From positions 8,494,001-8,558,000 of the forward strand of contig NZ_RKQF01000001.1 in the NCBI RefSeq assembly GCF_003814875.1: a DNA stretch of 64,000 bases, written 5' to 3'. The position numbers and the translations under genes were made by a program. The notes beneath the pieces are model-generated. The model saw only the letters and a list, made by a program, of their open reading frames with translations. It was not told where the DNA came from and searched no databases. The stretch comes from Streptomyces sp. Ag109_O5-1. GTDB taxonomy: Bacteria; Actinomycetota; Actinomycetes; Streptomycetales; Streptomycetaceae. Positions 1-8,589 of the stretch are shown piece after piece (positions within the stretch are counted from its first letter, which is position 1; every line of letters starts with the position of its first letter).

Positions 1-1
1 C

Positions 2-520
2 CACATCCAGGACGCGTTCCTCAACGGCCAGGTCGGTGCGATCATCCAGGGCCCCTGGGAGATCACGAACTTCTACAAGGGCAAGGCGTTCGCCGACAAG
101 TCCAACCTCGGCATCGCCACGATCCCGGCCGGCTCCACCGGCAAGTCGGGCGCCCCGACCGGCGGCCACAACCTCTCGGTCTACGCCGGCTCGGACTCCG
201 CCCACCAGAAGGCGGCCCTCAAGTTCGTCAACTTCATGACCTCCGCCAAGTCGCAGACGGAGATCGCCCTGAAGAACTCCACGCTGCCCACCCGCGAGGA
301 CGCCTACACCGCCGAGGTCAAGGCCGACCCGGGCATCGCCGGCTACCAGAGCGTGCTCTCCGCCGCCCAGCCGCGCCCCGCGCTGCCCGAGTACAGCTCC
401 CTGTGGGGCCCGCTGGACATCGAGCTGCCGAAGATCGCCGGTGGCAAGGAGTCCCTCGACACCGGCCTGAGCAACGCCGAAGTGGCCATCGCCAAGCTGG
501 TGCCGGACTTCAGCAAGTGA
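2..520 (+). CDS. malE: Maltose/maltodextrin ABC transporter substrate-binding lipoprotein, C-terminal part
   Basis: Partial: the reading frame is open from base 2 and ends in TGA at 518-520, giving the last 172 residues; the lipoprotein signal and N-lobe lie outside the window. The visible part has the C-lobe style of solute-binding family 1: a GPWEI motif near the start, a GGHNLSVYAGS stretch (the region lining the sugar cleft in this family), and a tail in which helices follow LPTREDAYT. The gene is followed at once by two permease genes and an alpha-glucosidase, which is the malEFG-aglA order of Streptomyces. The protein would capture maltose/maltodextrins at the outer face of the membrane and deliver them to MalF/MalG. 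The ATPase is not in the window; Streptomyces sugar porters usually share a distant MsiK. Family assignment rests on residues and context. Confidence 0.9.
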   Translation, partial: HIQDAFLNGQVGAIIQGPWEITNFYKGKAFADKSNLGIATIPAGSTGKSGAPTGGHNLSVYAGSDSAHQKAALKFVNFMTSAKSQTEIALKNSTLPTREDAYTAEVKADPGIAGYQSVLSAAQPRPALPEYSSLWGPLDIELPKIAGGKESLDTGLSNAEVAIAKLVPDFSK

Positions 521-638
521 CAAGCAAGTGACAGCCGTGGCCGCCGGATCCTCCTGCGAGCAAGGGGACGGATCCGGCGGCCACCGGCCCGCGCCCAGCC
601 ACTTCTCAGAGCCGTAGAACTTCCAGAAGGTGTCGAAC

Positions 639-1646
639 ATGACAGTCGCCATCGACCGCGCCACCGGCAAGCGCCGCGGTGACCGCGCGCCACGGCCCGG
701 GCTGGGCCAGCGCCTCAAGCACAGCTACCAGAAGTACTGGTACGCGTACGCGATGATCGCCCCCGTGGTGATCGTCCTCGGCGTCCTCGTGCTCTACCCC
801 CTGGTGTACGGCCTCTACCTGACGCTCACCGACGCCAACAGCCTGAACACCGCGCGCACGATCGGCGTCAACCACATCGACGCCACCTACAAGTTCATCG
901 GCCTGGACAACTACAAGGACATCCTGTTCGGCCCGCTGTCCTACGACCGCTTCTGGTCGCACTTCATCTGGACCGTCGCCTGGACGGCCCTGTGCGTCGC
1001 CCTGCACTACACCATCGGCCTCGGCCTCGCCCTGCTGCTCAACCAGAAGCTGCGCGGGCGGACCCTCTACCGGCTGCTGCTCATCGTGCCGTGGGCCGTA
1101 CCCACCTTCGTCACCGTCTTCGGCTGGCGCATCATGCTCTCCGACGGCGGCATCATCAACTCCTTCCTGCACATGCTGCATCTGCCGCAGCCGTCCTGGC
1201 TGGAGGACACCTTCTGGCAGCGGTTCGCCGCCATCATGGTCAACACCTGGTGCGGTGTGCCGTTCATGATGATCTCGCTGCTCGGCGGACTGCAGTCCAT
1301 CGACGCCTCCCTGTACGAGGCCGCCGAGATGGACGGCGCGAGCGCCTGGCAGCGCTTTAGGTACGTCACCGTGCCGGGCCTGAGGTCCGTCAGCTCCACC
1401 GTCGTACTCCTCGGCATCATCTGGACCTTCAACCAGTTCGCCGTCATCTTCCTGCTGTTCGGTCCGACCTCGGCCCCGGACGCCCAGATCCTCGTCACCT
1501 GGGCCTACTACCTCGGCTTCGGACAGCAGCCGCGCGACTTCGCGCAGTCGGCCTCCTACGGCATCCTGTTGCTGGCCGTCCTGATCGTCTTCACCTCGTT
1601 CTACCGCCGCTGGCTGAACCGCAACGAGCAGCAGCTCGCGATCTGA
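639..1646 (+). CDS. malF: Maltose ABC transporter permease MalF
   Basis: 335 residues. I chose ATG 639 because AGAAGG at 625-630 lies 8 bases upstream; a GTG at 630 in the same frame would overlap that site. The protein has a charged cytoplasmic N-terminus, a first membrane span near residues 35-60 (IAPVVIVLGVLVLYPLVYG), a long loop, and further spans. The permease EAA loop (EAAEMDGASAWQRF...VTVPGL) lies around residue 227, where it would contact the ATPase. It follows malE by 118 bases and precedes malG by 13 bases, so the genes almost certainly share one transcript. It forms the inner-membrane channel with MalG for maltodextrin import. Confidence 0.93.
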   Translation: MTVAIDRATGKRRGDRAPRPGLGQRLKHSYQKYWYAYAMIAPVVIVLGVLVLYPLVYGLYLTLTDANSLNTARTIGVNHIDATYKFIGLDNYKDILFGPLSYDRFWSHFIWTVAWTALCVALHYTIGLGLALLLNQKLRGRTLYRLLLIVPWAVPTFVTVFGWRIMLSDGGIINSFLHMLHLPQPSWLEDTFWQRFAAIMVNTWCGVPFMMISLLGGLQSIDASLYEAAEMDGASAWQRFRYVTVPGLRSVSSTVVLLGIIWTFNQFAVIFLLFGPTSAPDAQILVTWAYYLGFGQQPRDFAQSASYGILLLAVLIVFTSFYRRWLNRNEQQLAI

Positions 1647-1659
1647 GGCAGGAGTTCCC

Positions 1660-2568
1660 ATGAGTACGACCACTGTCGAGACCTCCGCCGCGGTGACCGA
1701 CGACGGCCCGGCGCGGCGCCCCCGCAGGATCCGGGGCAGGGAAGAGCGCAGCCTCGCGGCGTCCCTCGCCTCCCACGGCATCCTCATCGCCGGGAGCGTC
1801 GTCGCGCTCTTCCCGGTCGGCTGGCTCGTCTTCCTGTCCCTCGGCCCGGACGAGGACGACTACCTCCACCCGGGCGGCATCTGGAAGAAGATGACGTTCG
1901 ACAACTACTCGTTCGTCCTGCAGCACACGAGCTTCTTCGACTGGCTGAAGAGCTCCCTGATCGTCTCGCTCGGCACCACCGTGCTCGGCGTCCTGGTCGC
2001 CGCCACCACCGGGTACGCGGTCTCCCGGATGCGCTTCCCGGGCTACCGGAAGTTCATGTGGGTGCTCCTGGTCACCCAGATGTTCCCGGTGGCCGTCCTC
2101 ATGGTGCCGATGTACCAGATCCTGTCCGACCTCGGACTCATCGACAGCTACCTCGGCCTGATCCTCGTCTACTGCTCGACGGCGGTCCCGTACTGCGCGT
2201 GGCTGCTCAAGGGCTACTTCGACACCATCCCGTTCGAGATCGACGAGGCCGGCCGTGTCGACGGGCTGTCCCCCTTCGGGACGTTCGCGCGGCTGATCCT
2301 GCCGCTGGCCAAGCCGGGGCTCGCGGTCGCCGCGTTCTACAGCTTCATCACCGCGTTCGGCGAGGTCGCCTTCGCCACGACGTTCATGCTGGACGACCAG
2401 AAGTACACGCTGGCCGTCGGCCTGCAGACGTTCATCAGTGAGCACGACGCCCAGCGCAACCTCATGGCCGCGACGGCGGTGCTGATCGCGATACCAGTCT
2501 CCGTGTTCTTCTACCTCGTGCAGAAGAACCTGGTCGCGGGGCTCACCGCGGGCGGCACGAAGGGCTGA
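1660..2568 (+). CDS. malG: Maltose ABC transporter permease MalG
   Basis: 302 residues, starting at ATG 1660 with GCAGGAG seven bases upstream. It has about six membrane spans and an EAA loop (EIDEAGRVDGLSPFG...LILPLAKPG) near residue 194. This is the second permease of the maltodextrin importer and a heterodimer partner of MalF. It is 13 bases behind malF. After its stop there is a repeat with strong hairpins at 2636-2682, so aglA downstream may be transcribed by readthrough or from its own start rather than simply co-transcribed. Confidence 0.93.
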   Translation: MSTTTVETSAAVTDDGPARRPRRIRGREERSLAASLASHGILIAGSVVALFPVGWLVFLSLGPDEDDYLHPGGIWKKMTFDNYSFVLQHTSFFDWLKSSLIVSLGTTVLGVLVAATTGYAVSRMRFPGYRKFMWVLLVTQMFPVAVLMVPMYQILSDLGLIDSYLGLILVYCSTAVPYCAWLLKGYFDTIPFEIDEAGRVDGLSPFGTFARLILPLAKPGLAVAAFYSFITAFGEVAFATTFMLDDQKYTLAVGLQTFISEHDAQRNLMAATAVLIAIPVSVFFYLVQKNLVAGLTAGGTKG

Positions 2569-2599
2569 CGCGGGGCGCTGCCGCGATGGGCCGTGTTTC

Positions 2600-2683
2600 G
2601 TCTGCGGCGCCGTTGTGGCTGGTCGCGCAGTTCCTCCCCCAGCCTTCGGCCGGGGGTACCCCCAGCGCCCCTGACGGGGCGCC
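2600..2683. repeat. Dispersed intergenic repeat with terminator-like hairpins, copy A
   Basis: Contains GGCTGGTCGCGCAGTTCCTC, then a CCCCCAGCCTTCGGCCGGGGG fold (2636-2656), the palindrome GGGGGTACCCCC (2652-2663) and the hairpin GCGCCCC-TGAC-GGGGCGC (2665-2682). Closely similar blocks occur at about 39781-39864 and, in part, at 18331-18385, 27120-27215, 33430-33485 and in the 54333-54957 array. All lie between genes, mostly just after stop codons, which fits a role in transcription termination. Confidence 0.8.
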
Positions 2684-2808
2684 ATGACTCCCGTGCGCCC
2701 GAACGCGCGGGGTGGCGGCCGTGGTCTTCATCCGACCCCGCTGTGACCACGGCCGCCTCAACACCCACCTCTGACCCGATGACCCTGTTACGACGCATCA
2801 AGGACGCC

Positions 2809-4470
2809 ATGAGCCAGCAGCAATCCGCCGCACCGGCCCCCGTCACCGCCACCGTCGCCAAACGGCGCGACTGGTGGCGGGACGCGGTGATCTACCAGGT
2901 CTATCCGCGCAGCTTCGCCGACAGCAACGGTGACGGGATGGGCGACCTGGAGGGCGTACGTTCCAGACTTCCTTATCTGCGTGACCTCGGCATCGACGCC
3001 GTCTGGCTCAGCCCCTTCTACGCCTCCCCGCAGGCCGACGCCGGCTACGACGTCGCCGACTACCGGGCCGTGGACCCGATGTTCGGCAATCTGCTCGACG
3101 CGGACGCGCTGATCCGGGACGCCCATGGACTGGGTCTGCGGATCATCGTCGATCTGGTGCCCAACCACTCCTCGGACCAGCACGAGTGGTTCAAGCGGGC
3201 GTTGGCGGAGGGCCCCGGCTCGCCGTCGCGCGACCGGTACCACTTCCGCCCGGGGAAGGGCGAGAACGGCGAACTCCCGCCCAACGACTGGGAGTCCATC
3301 TTCGGCGGACCCGCGTGGACCCGGGTGGCCGACGGTGAGTGGTACCTCCACCTCTTCGCCCCCGAGCAGCCCGACTTCAACTGGAACCACCCGGCCGTCG
3401 GCGACGAGTTCCGCTCCATCCTGCGCTTCTGGCTGGACATGGGCGTGGACGGCTTCCGTATCGACGTGGCCCACGGCCTGGTCAAGGCTGAGGGCCTCCC
3501 GGACCTCGGCGGCGCCGACCAGCTCAAGCTGCTGGGCAACGATGTCATGCCGTTCTTCGACCAGGACGGTGTGCACGAGGTCTACCGGCAGTGGCGGCAC
3601 GTCCTCGACGAGTACGCCGGTGAGCGCATCTTCGTCGCCGAGGCGTGGACTCCGACCGTCGAGCGCACCGCGAACTACGTCCGCCCGGACGAGCTCCACC
3701 AGGCCTTCAACTTCCAGTACCTGAGCACGGAGTGGGACGCCGCCGAGCTCCGCAAGGTCATCGACCGCACCCTGGAGGCGATGCGCCCCGTCGGCGCCCC
3801 CGCCACCTGGGTGCTGTCCAACCACGACGTCACCCGGCACGCCACCCGCTTCGCCAACCCGCCGGGACTGGGTACCCAGATCCGTACCGCGGGGGACCGG
3901 GACCTCGGCCTGCGCCGGGCCCGCGCGGCGACCCTGCTGATGCTCGCGCTGCCCGGCTCCGCGTATGTCTACCAGGGCGAGGAGCTCGGCCTCCCGGACG
4001 TCGTCGACCTGCCCGACGAGGTCCGCCAGGACCCCGCGTACTTCCGGGGCGCGGGCCAGGACGGCTTCCGCGACGGCTGCCGGGTGCCGATCCCGTGGAC
4101 GCGCGAGGGCTCGTCGTACGGCTTCGGAGGCGGGGGCAGTTGGCTTCCGCAGCCCGCCAGTTGGGGCGAGCTGAGCGTGGAGGCGCAGTCGGGGGTGGCC
4201 GGTTCGACGCTGGAGCTGTACCGTTCCGCGCTGAGCGTCCGCCGTACGCAGCCCGACCTCGGCGCGGGCGAGTCGGTGGAGTGGCTGCGCGTCCCCGAGG
4301 GCGTACTCGCCTTCCGGCGCGGGGAGTTCGTGTGCGTCGCGAACACCAGCGGAGAGTCGGTGACGACTCCGGCGTACGGCCGGGTGCTGCTCGCCAGCGG
4401 TGAGCTGACGGAGGCCGACGGCGAGGCGAAGGTGCCGGCCGACACGACCGTGTGGTGGACGACCGCCTGA
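2809..4470 (+). CDS. aglA: Cytoplasmic alpha-glucosidase (GH13)
   Basis: 553 residues from ATG 2809, preceded by AAGGA; an in-frame ATG at 2779 is possible but lies in non-conserved sequence. There is no signal peptide, so the enzyme acts in the cytoplasm on imported maltodextrins. It opens with DWWRDAVIYQVYPRSFAD, typical of oligo-1,6-glucosidase/alpha-glucosidase GH13 members. The catalytic residues can be placed: nucleophile Asp219 in GFRIDVAH, acid/base Glu278 in VAEAW, and transition-state Asp340 in SNHDVTRH. VPNHSS is conserved region I. Position after malEFG matches the Streptomyces maltose operon. Specificity (maltose versus isomaltose linkages) cannot be fixed from sequence alone. 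Confidence 0.9.
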   Translation: MSQQQSAAPAPVTATVAKRRDWWRDAVIYQVYPRSFADSNGDGMGDLEGVRSRLPYLRDLGIDAVWLSPFYASPQADAGYDVADYRAVDPMFGNLLDADALIRDAHGLGLRIIVDLVPNHSSDQHEWFKRALAEGPGSPSRDRYHFRPGKGENGELPPNDWESIFGGPAWTRVADGEWYLHLFAPEQPDFNWNHPAVGDEFRSILRFWLDMGVDGFRIDVAHGLVKAEGLPDLGGADQLKLLGNDVMPFFDQDGVHEVYRQWRHVLDEYAGERIFVAEAWTPTVERTANYVRPDELHQAFNFQYLSTEWDAAELRKVIDRTLEAMRPVGAPATWVLSNHDVTRHATRFANPPGLGTQIRTAGDRDLGLRRARAATLLMLALPGSAYVYQGEELGLPDVVDLPDEVRQDPAYFRGAGQDGFRDGCRVPIPWTREGSSYGFGGGGSWLPQPASWGELSVEAQSGVAGSTLELYRSALSVRRTQPDLGAGESVEWLRVPEGVLAFRRGEFVCVANTSGESVTTPAYGRVLLASGELTEADGEAKVPADTTVWWTTA

Positions 4471-4502
4471 CAGTCGTCTGACGGACCGTCACTCGGTAAC
4501 TT

Positions 4503-4593
4503 CTTGCAGCAACTTCACGGGGCCCGCTACCCAACTGGGTGGCGGGCCCTTAACATCTGCGCAACCGCAAGGTTTCAGCAAGGTTTCTGCAAG
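4503..4593. promoter_or_regulatory. Candidate MalR operator: three 11-bp phased repeats plus an outlying CTTGCAG
   Basis: CCGCAAGGTTT (4565), CAGCAAGGTTT (4576) and CTGCAAGAGCT (4587) are direct repeats spaced exactly 11 bases, about one helical turn, just upstream of the amylase start at 4632. A reverse-orientation CTTGCAG lies at 4503-4509. CTTGCNG-type repeats are the reported operator class for MalR/Reg1 control of Streptomyces amylase genes (established knowledge); binding here is inferred. Confidence 0.7.
4520..4549 (+). terminator. Terminator after aglA
   Basis: A 13-bp stem (GGGCCCGCTACCC paired with GGGTGGCGGGCCC, one G-T pair) with an AACT loop, followed by TTAA. It separates aglA from the amylase promoter region. 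Confidence 0.85.
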
Positions 4594-4631
4594 AGCTTCA
4601 GTACGGCCTTCAACGGCGAAGGAACCCCCAC

Positions 4632-6011
4632 ATGGCACGCAAGACCCTCGCGGCAGCGGCAGCGCTGGCCGCAGCCACCTCTGTCATTGTCATGACCCCG
4701 ACCGTCGCGGACGCCTCCCCGCCCGGCACCAAGGACGTCACCGCCGTCCTCTTCGAGTGGAACTACGGCTCGGTCGCCAAGGAGTGCACCAACACCCTGG
4801 GCCCCGCGGGCTACGGATACGTCCAGGTCTCCCCGCCCGCCGAGCACATACAGGGCTCGCAGTGGTGGACGTCCTACCAGCCGGTGTCGTACAAGATCGC
4901 GGGCCGCCTCGGCGACCGCACCTCCTTCCAGAACATGGTCAACACCTGCCACGCGGCGGGCGTGAAGGTGGTCGTCGACACCGTCATCAACCACATGTCG
5001 GCGGGCAGCGGCACCGGCACCGGCGGCTCCTCGTACACCAAGTACAACTACCCCGGCCTGTACTCCTCCTACGACTTCGACGACTGCACCTCCCTCGTCT
5101 CCGACTACTCCGACCGCTGGAACGTCCAGCACTGCGAACTCGTCGGCCTCGCCGACCTGGACACCGGCGAGGAGTACGTCCGCAAGACCATCGCCGGCTA
5201 CATGAACGACCTGCTCAGCCTCGGCGTCGACGGCTTTCGGATCGACGCGGCCAAGCACATCCCGGCCGAGGACCTCGCCAACATCAAGACCCGGCTGACC
5301 AACCCGTCCGTGTACTGGAAGCAGGAGGTCATCTACGGCGCCGGAGAGGCCGTCCAGCCCACCGAGTACACCGGCAACGGCGACGTCCAGGAATTCCGCT
5401 ACGCCTACGATCTCAAGCGCGTCTTCAACAACGAGAGCCTCGCCTACCTGAAGAACTACGGCGAGGGCTGGGGGTACATGAGCAGCTCGGTCGCCGGGGT
5501 CTTCGTCGACAACCACGACACCGAGCGCAACGGCAGCACTTTGAACTACAAGGACGGTGCCAACTACACGTTGGCCAACGTCTTCATGCTCGCCTACCCG
5601 TACGGCGCTCCGGACATCAACTCCGGCTACGAATGGTCGGACGCCGACGCCGGACCGCCCAACAACGGTGTCGTCAACGCCTGTTGGCAGGACGGCTGGA
5701 AATGCCAGCACGCCTGGCCGGAGATCATCCGCATGGTCGCCTTCCGTAACGCGGTGCGCGGCGAGTCGGTGACCAACTGGTGGGACGACGGAGACGACGC
5801 GATCGCCTTCGGACGGGGCGCGAAGGGCTATGTCGCCATCAACCACGAGTCGGGCTCGCTGACCCGCACCTACCAGACGTCGCTGCCGGCGGGTACGTAC
5901 TGCAACGTGCAGAACAACACGAGCGTGACCGTGAACGGCTCCGGGCAGTTCACCGCCACCCTCGGCAGCAACACGGCCCTCGCGATCTACGCCGGGAAGC
6001 CGACCTGCTGA
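4632..6011 (+). CDS. Secreted alpha-amylase (GH13) without starch-binding domain
   Basis: 459 residues from ATG 4632 with GAAGGAA upstream. The N-terminus is a Sec signal (MARKTLAAAAALAAATSVIV, then a cleavage-like VADAS near residue 29). The catalytic barrel carries nucleophile Asp205 (GFRIDAAKHI), acid/base Glu239 (GAGEAV) and Asp296 (DNHDTERN); VVDTVINHMS is region I. The C-terminal beta domain ends the protein, with no CBM20. The enzyme would cleave internal alpha-1,4 bonds of starch outside the cell and feed MalEFG. The CNGCAAG repeats upstream suggest maltodextrin induction through MalR. Its 3' end overlaps the convergent regulator gene by 25 bases. Confidence 0.93.
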   Translation: MARKTLAAAAALAAATSVIVMTPTVADASPPGTKDVTAVLFEWNYGSVAKECTNTLGPAGYGYVQVSPPAEHIQGSQWWTSYQPVSYKIAGRLGDRTSFQNMVNTCHAAGVKVVVDTVINHMSAGSGTGTGGSSYTKYNYPGLYSSYDFDDCTSLVSDYSDRWNVQHCELVGLADLDTGEEYVRKTIAGYMNDLLSLGVDGFRIDAAKHIPAEDLANIKTRLTNPSVYWKQEVIYGAGEAVQPTEYTGNGDVQEFRYAYDLKRVFNNESLAYLKNYGEGWGYMSSSVAGVFVDNHDTERNGSTLNYKDGANYTLANVFMLAYPYGAPDINSGYEWSDADAGPPNNGVVNACWQDGWKCQHAWPEIIRMVAFRNAVRGESVTNWWDDGDDAIAFGRGAKGYVAINHESGSLTRTYQTSLPAGTYCNVQNNTSVTVNGSGQFTATLGSNTALAIYAGKPTC

Positions 6012-6850
6012 TCCATCCGCTGCGTCCCGATGACGGCCAGCAGACGCAGCGCCTCCTCCGACGGTGAGCCCGGAGTGGCGGTGTAGATCACGACCTGCTG
6101 GTCCCGTTCGGTGATGTCGAGGGCATCGCAGTTCACGGTGACCGGGCCCACCACCGGGTGCTGGAAGGTCTTGCACAGGGTGGGCTCGGCGGACACGTCG
6201 TGCGACTCCCACAGCCGACGGAACTCCTCGCTCCCGGCGAGGAGCTCGGCCACCAGCCCGGTCACCTCCGGCGAGTCGGGGTAGCGGGCGGCGACGGCCC
6301 GCAGCCGCTGTGCCGAGAGCCGTGCGAAGGCGTCGACGTCCGACACCCCGTACAGCCTGCTGCCTTCCGGGCGCGGGGTCAGGAAGGCCCGGCGTACCAG
6401 GTTCCGGTCGCGCGGCGGCAGCGCGGAGAAGTCCTCCATGAGGGCGGCGGCGAGGTCGTTCCAGGCCAGCACTTCGAAGGTCGCGGACGTCACGAAGGCC
6501 GCGGCCTGCGGCAGCCGGCGCAGCAGGTCCAGAAGGCTCTGCCGCACCTCGCGCGAGGGCCCGGGCGGCGGTCCCGGAGGCGCCCCGGCGAGGTGATGGA
6601 GATGCCCGCGCTCGGCGTCCGACAGCCGCAGCGCCCGCGCCAGCCCGCCCAGCACCTCCCGCGACGGACGCGGTCCCCGGGCCTGTTCGAGCCGCGTGTA
6701 GTACTCGGTCGAGATGAACGCCAGCTGCGCCACCTCCTCGCGCCGCAGCCCCGGCGTACGGCGCCGCGGGCCACGCGGCAGCCCCACCTCGGCGGGGGAG
6801 ATCCGCTCACGCCGGCTGCGCAGGAACGCCGCGAGTTCTTGCCTGTCCAT
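5987..6850 (-). CDS. XRE-family helix-turn-helix regulator with MmyB-like ligand-binding domain
   Basis: 287 residues, ATG at 6850, stop TAG at 5987-5989. An N-terminal HTH (RRTPGLRREEVAQLAFIST.YYTRLEQ) is followed by a domain typical of MmyB/PAS-like regulators (AFEVLAWN-type, here FEVLAWNDLAAALM, and a late FQHPVVGPV). Members of this group commonly repress an adjacent divergent oxidoreductase gene. That is the arrangement here: an SDR gene starts 88 bases away on the other strand, and the gap contains a near-perfect palindrome (6882-6906). The inducing ligand is unknown. Confidence 0.88.
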   Translation of the reverse strand: MDRQELAAFLRSRRERISPAEVGLPRGPRRRTPGLRREEVAQLAFISTEYYTRLEQARGPRPSREVLGGLARALRLSDAERGHLHHLAGAPPGPPPGPSREVRQSLLDLLRRLPQAAAFVTSATFEVLAWNDLAAALMEDFSALPPRDRNLVRRAFLTPRPEGSRLYGVSDVDAFARLSAQRLRAVAARYPDSPEVTGLVAELLAGSEEFRRLWESHDVSAEPTLCKTFQHPVVGPVTVNCDALDITERDQQVVIYTATPGSPSEEALRLLAVIGTQRMDQQVGFPA

Positions 6851-6881
6851 GCCCTTCAGTGTGCGCCGGGCGCCCGAGCCC

Positions 6882-6906
6882 ATCCAGGTACCGCCGGTGC
6901 CTGGAT
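6882..6906. promoter_or_regulatory. Palindromic operator candidate between regulator and SDR genes
   Basis: ATCCAGGTACC and GGTGCCTGGAT form an 11-bp inverted repeat with 10 matches around a 3-base centre, in the middle of the 87-base divergent promoter region. Position and symmetry suit a dimeric HTH protein such as the adjacent XRE regulator. Binding is inferred. Confidence 0.6.
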
Positions 6907-6937
6907 GAGCCGTGGGCCCGGGCCCAGGCTCGAAGCC

Positions 6938-7723
6938 ATGGAAAACACTGCGCTCACCCACCAGGGCCTGCTGACCGGCAAGGTCGCCTTCGTCACCGGC
7001 GCCGGCCGCGGCATCGGCGCGGCCGCCGCCCGGCTCTTCGCCCGCGAGGGCGCCCGGGTCCTGCTGGCGGCCCGCACGGAGGAACAGCTCAAGACGGTCA
7101 CCGAGGAGATCCGCGCGGCGGGCGGCACCGCGGACTACACGGTCTGCGACCTGGCCGACGCGGCGAGCGTCCGCGCCGCCGTCGACCGCACCGTGGAGGT
7201 CTACGGCCGCCTCGACATCGCCTTCAACAACGGCGCGATCGGCCAGCACCACCCCGGCCCCGTGGACGAACTCCCGGAGGCCGAGTTCGACCACCTCACC
7301 GCCGTCAACCTCAAGGGTGTCTGGCTGGCCATGACCGCCGAGGTCGCCGCCATCCGCGCCACCGCGGGCACCGGCGCCATCGTCAACAACTCCTCCATCG
7401 GCAGCCTGCGCGCCAACCCCGTCCTGCCGGTCTACGGCGCCCTGAAGCGCGCCGTCAACAGCCTCACCGAGTCGGCCGCCGTCACGTACGGCCCCGAGGG
7501 CATCCGCGTCAACGCCGTCGCCCCGGGTGGCACGCTCACCGAGATGATCCGCGACTGGGAGGCGGCCACCCCCGGCGTCATCGACCACATAAAGTCCGTG
7601 TCGCCCCTGCGCCGCATGGCCGCCCCCGAGGAAATAGCCGAGGCCGCCGCGTGGCTCCTGAGCGACCGGGCCTCCTTCGTGTCGGGCGCGATTCTGCAGG
7701 TGGACGGGGGAGCGGGCGCATGA
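6938..7723 (+). CDS. Short-chain dehydrogenase/reductase (SDR)
   Basis: 261 residues from ATG 6938. It has the classical SDR layout: an NAD(P)-binding TGAGRGIG motif near residue 20, a D in TVCDLADAAS for the adenine pocket, NNGAIG where most members have NNAG, a catalytic serine in NNSSIGS, and Tyr/Lys in VYGALKRAV. The C-terminus ends GAILQVDGGAGA, as in many quinone or ketone reductases of the family. Divergence from an XRE/MmyB-type regulator suggests a substrate-induced redox function such as detoxification of a carbonyl compound. The substrate cannot be deduced. Confidence 0.9.
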   Translation: MENTALTHQGLLTGKVAFVTGAGRGIGAAAARLFAREGARVLLAARTEEQLKTVTEEIRAAGGTADYTVCDLADAASVRAAVDRTVEVYGRLDIAFNNGAIGQHHPGPVDELPEAEFDHLTAVNLKGVWLAMTAEVAAIRATAGTGAIVNNSSIGSLRANPVLPVYGALKRAVNSLTESAAVTYGPEGIRVNAVAPGGTLTEMIRDWEAATPGVIDHIKSVSPLRRMAAPEEIAEAAAWLLSDRASFVSGAILQVDGGAGA

Positions 7724-7725
7724 GA

Positions 7726-7753
7726 GGCCGCCACCGGGACCCCGGTGGCGGCC
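7726..7753. terminator. Bidirectional terminator between SDR and DUF4232 genes
   Basis: GGCCGCCACCGGG (7726-7738) pairs perfectly with CCCGGTGGCGGCC (7741-7753). It lies between two convergent genes. Confidence 0.85.
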
Positions 7754-7768
7754 CGCCCGGCCGTGAGG

Positions 7769-8359
7769 TCACGGCGTGACGTCGATGTGCCTGGACAGCG
7801 CTGTGACGGAGAGGTCGCCGTGGTCGACCCACTGGGGGAACGCCAGCGTCTTGTGCTTGGTCGAGGCGGGCGGGGTGATCTCCAGGTAGGAGGCGTGCAC
7901 CGCGCCCGAGGTGCCGGTGTTGGCGTGGGTCCAGGCGACGACGGCCTCGGCGCTCTGGCCGTCCTTGAGGACCAGGGTCTTCTTGCCCGGGTCCTTGGCG
8001 TACCAGGTGTTGCCCCAGTGCGTGTGGGTCGTGATCGCCTTGTGCGCGGAGTTCTCCAGGCCCAGGCCCGGGTAGCCGCGCAGCGCACAGGTCTTCCCGC
8101 TGAGGTTGCGCAGCCTGATGACGACACCCTGGTGGTTCATGCCGCCGGCGAGCCCTTGGCCGAAGGTGGCCTTGAGCGCGGCGGCGGAGCAGGTGGGCGT
8201 GGCCTCGGCGGTGCTCGGGCCCGCGGCCTCGGCGGTACCGGCCCAGGCGAGCCCCAGGCCGGCGACGGCCGCCGCGGCGAGCACCGTACGGCCGAGCCTG
8301 CGGCCGGTGCGGTGCCGGGTGGTGGTGGACAGGTCGGTGGTGTTCCGGTGTGCGTTCAC
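7769..8359 (-). CDS. Secreted DUF4232 protein
   Basis: 196 residues if GTG 8359 is used, with GGAG about ten bases upstream; an in-frame GTG at 8434 would add a poorly plausible extension. The N-terminus is a twin-basic signal peptide (RRLGRTVLAAAAVAGLGLAW, then TAEAA). The mature part fits DUF4232: an early Cys (TPTCSAAALK), a second Cys in KTCALRGYPGL, and beta-rich segments ending SVTALSRHIDVTP. The two Cys residues probably form a disulfide. DUF4232 proteins are common exported proteins in Streptomyces with no firmly assigned function. Confidence 0.83.
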   Translation of the reverse strand: MNAHRNTTDLSTTTRHRTGRRLGRTVLAAAAVAGLGLAWAGTAEAAGPSTAEATPTCSAAALKATFGQGLAGGMNHQGVVIRLRNLSGKTCALRGYPGLGLENSAHKAITTHTHWGNTWYAKDPGKKTLVLKDGQSAEAVVAWTHANTGTSGAVHASYLEITPPASTKHKTLAFPQWVDHGDLSVTALSRHIDVTP

Positions 8360-8589
8360 GGTGACAGTGCTCCACTCGCGCTCCGAGGCGCGGGCCGCGG
8401 CGTGCGGCCCGCGCCGGCTTTGTGTGCCGTGCACAAGGTCAGATGCGCGGTGCTCCGGAATTGTTCACGGGAGACGGCAGGAAATTTCCGTACCCGTCCG
8501 CCCCCGCTCGGCTACCGGGATTCATTCGCAGTGCTCCGGCGTTCACGCCGGGGGTGAAGCGAATCACGCCCTTCAGGGCGAGGAGCATG

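Noticed and set aside
606..1787. Long minus-strand open frames opposite malF and malG
   Set aside because: They mirror the G/C-rich third positions of the real genes and have no domain, start site or sensible composition.
2593..2808. Upstream extension of the alpha-glucosidase
   Set aside because: It runs through the dispersed repeat; the conserved protein begins at MSQQQSAA with its own ribosome site.
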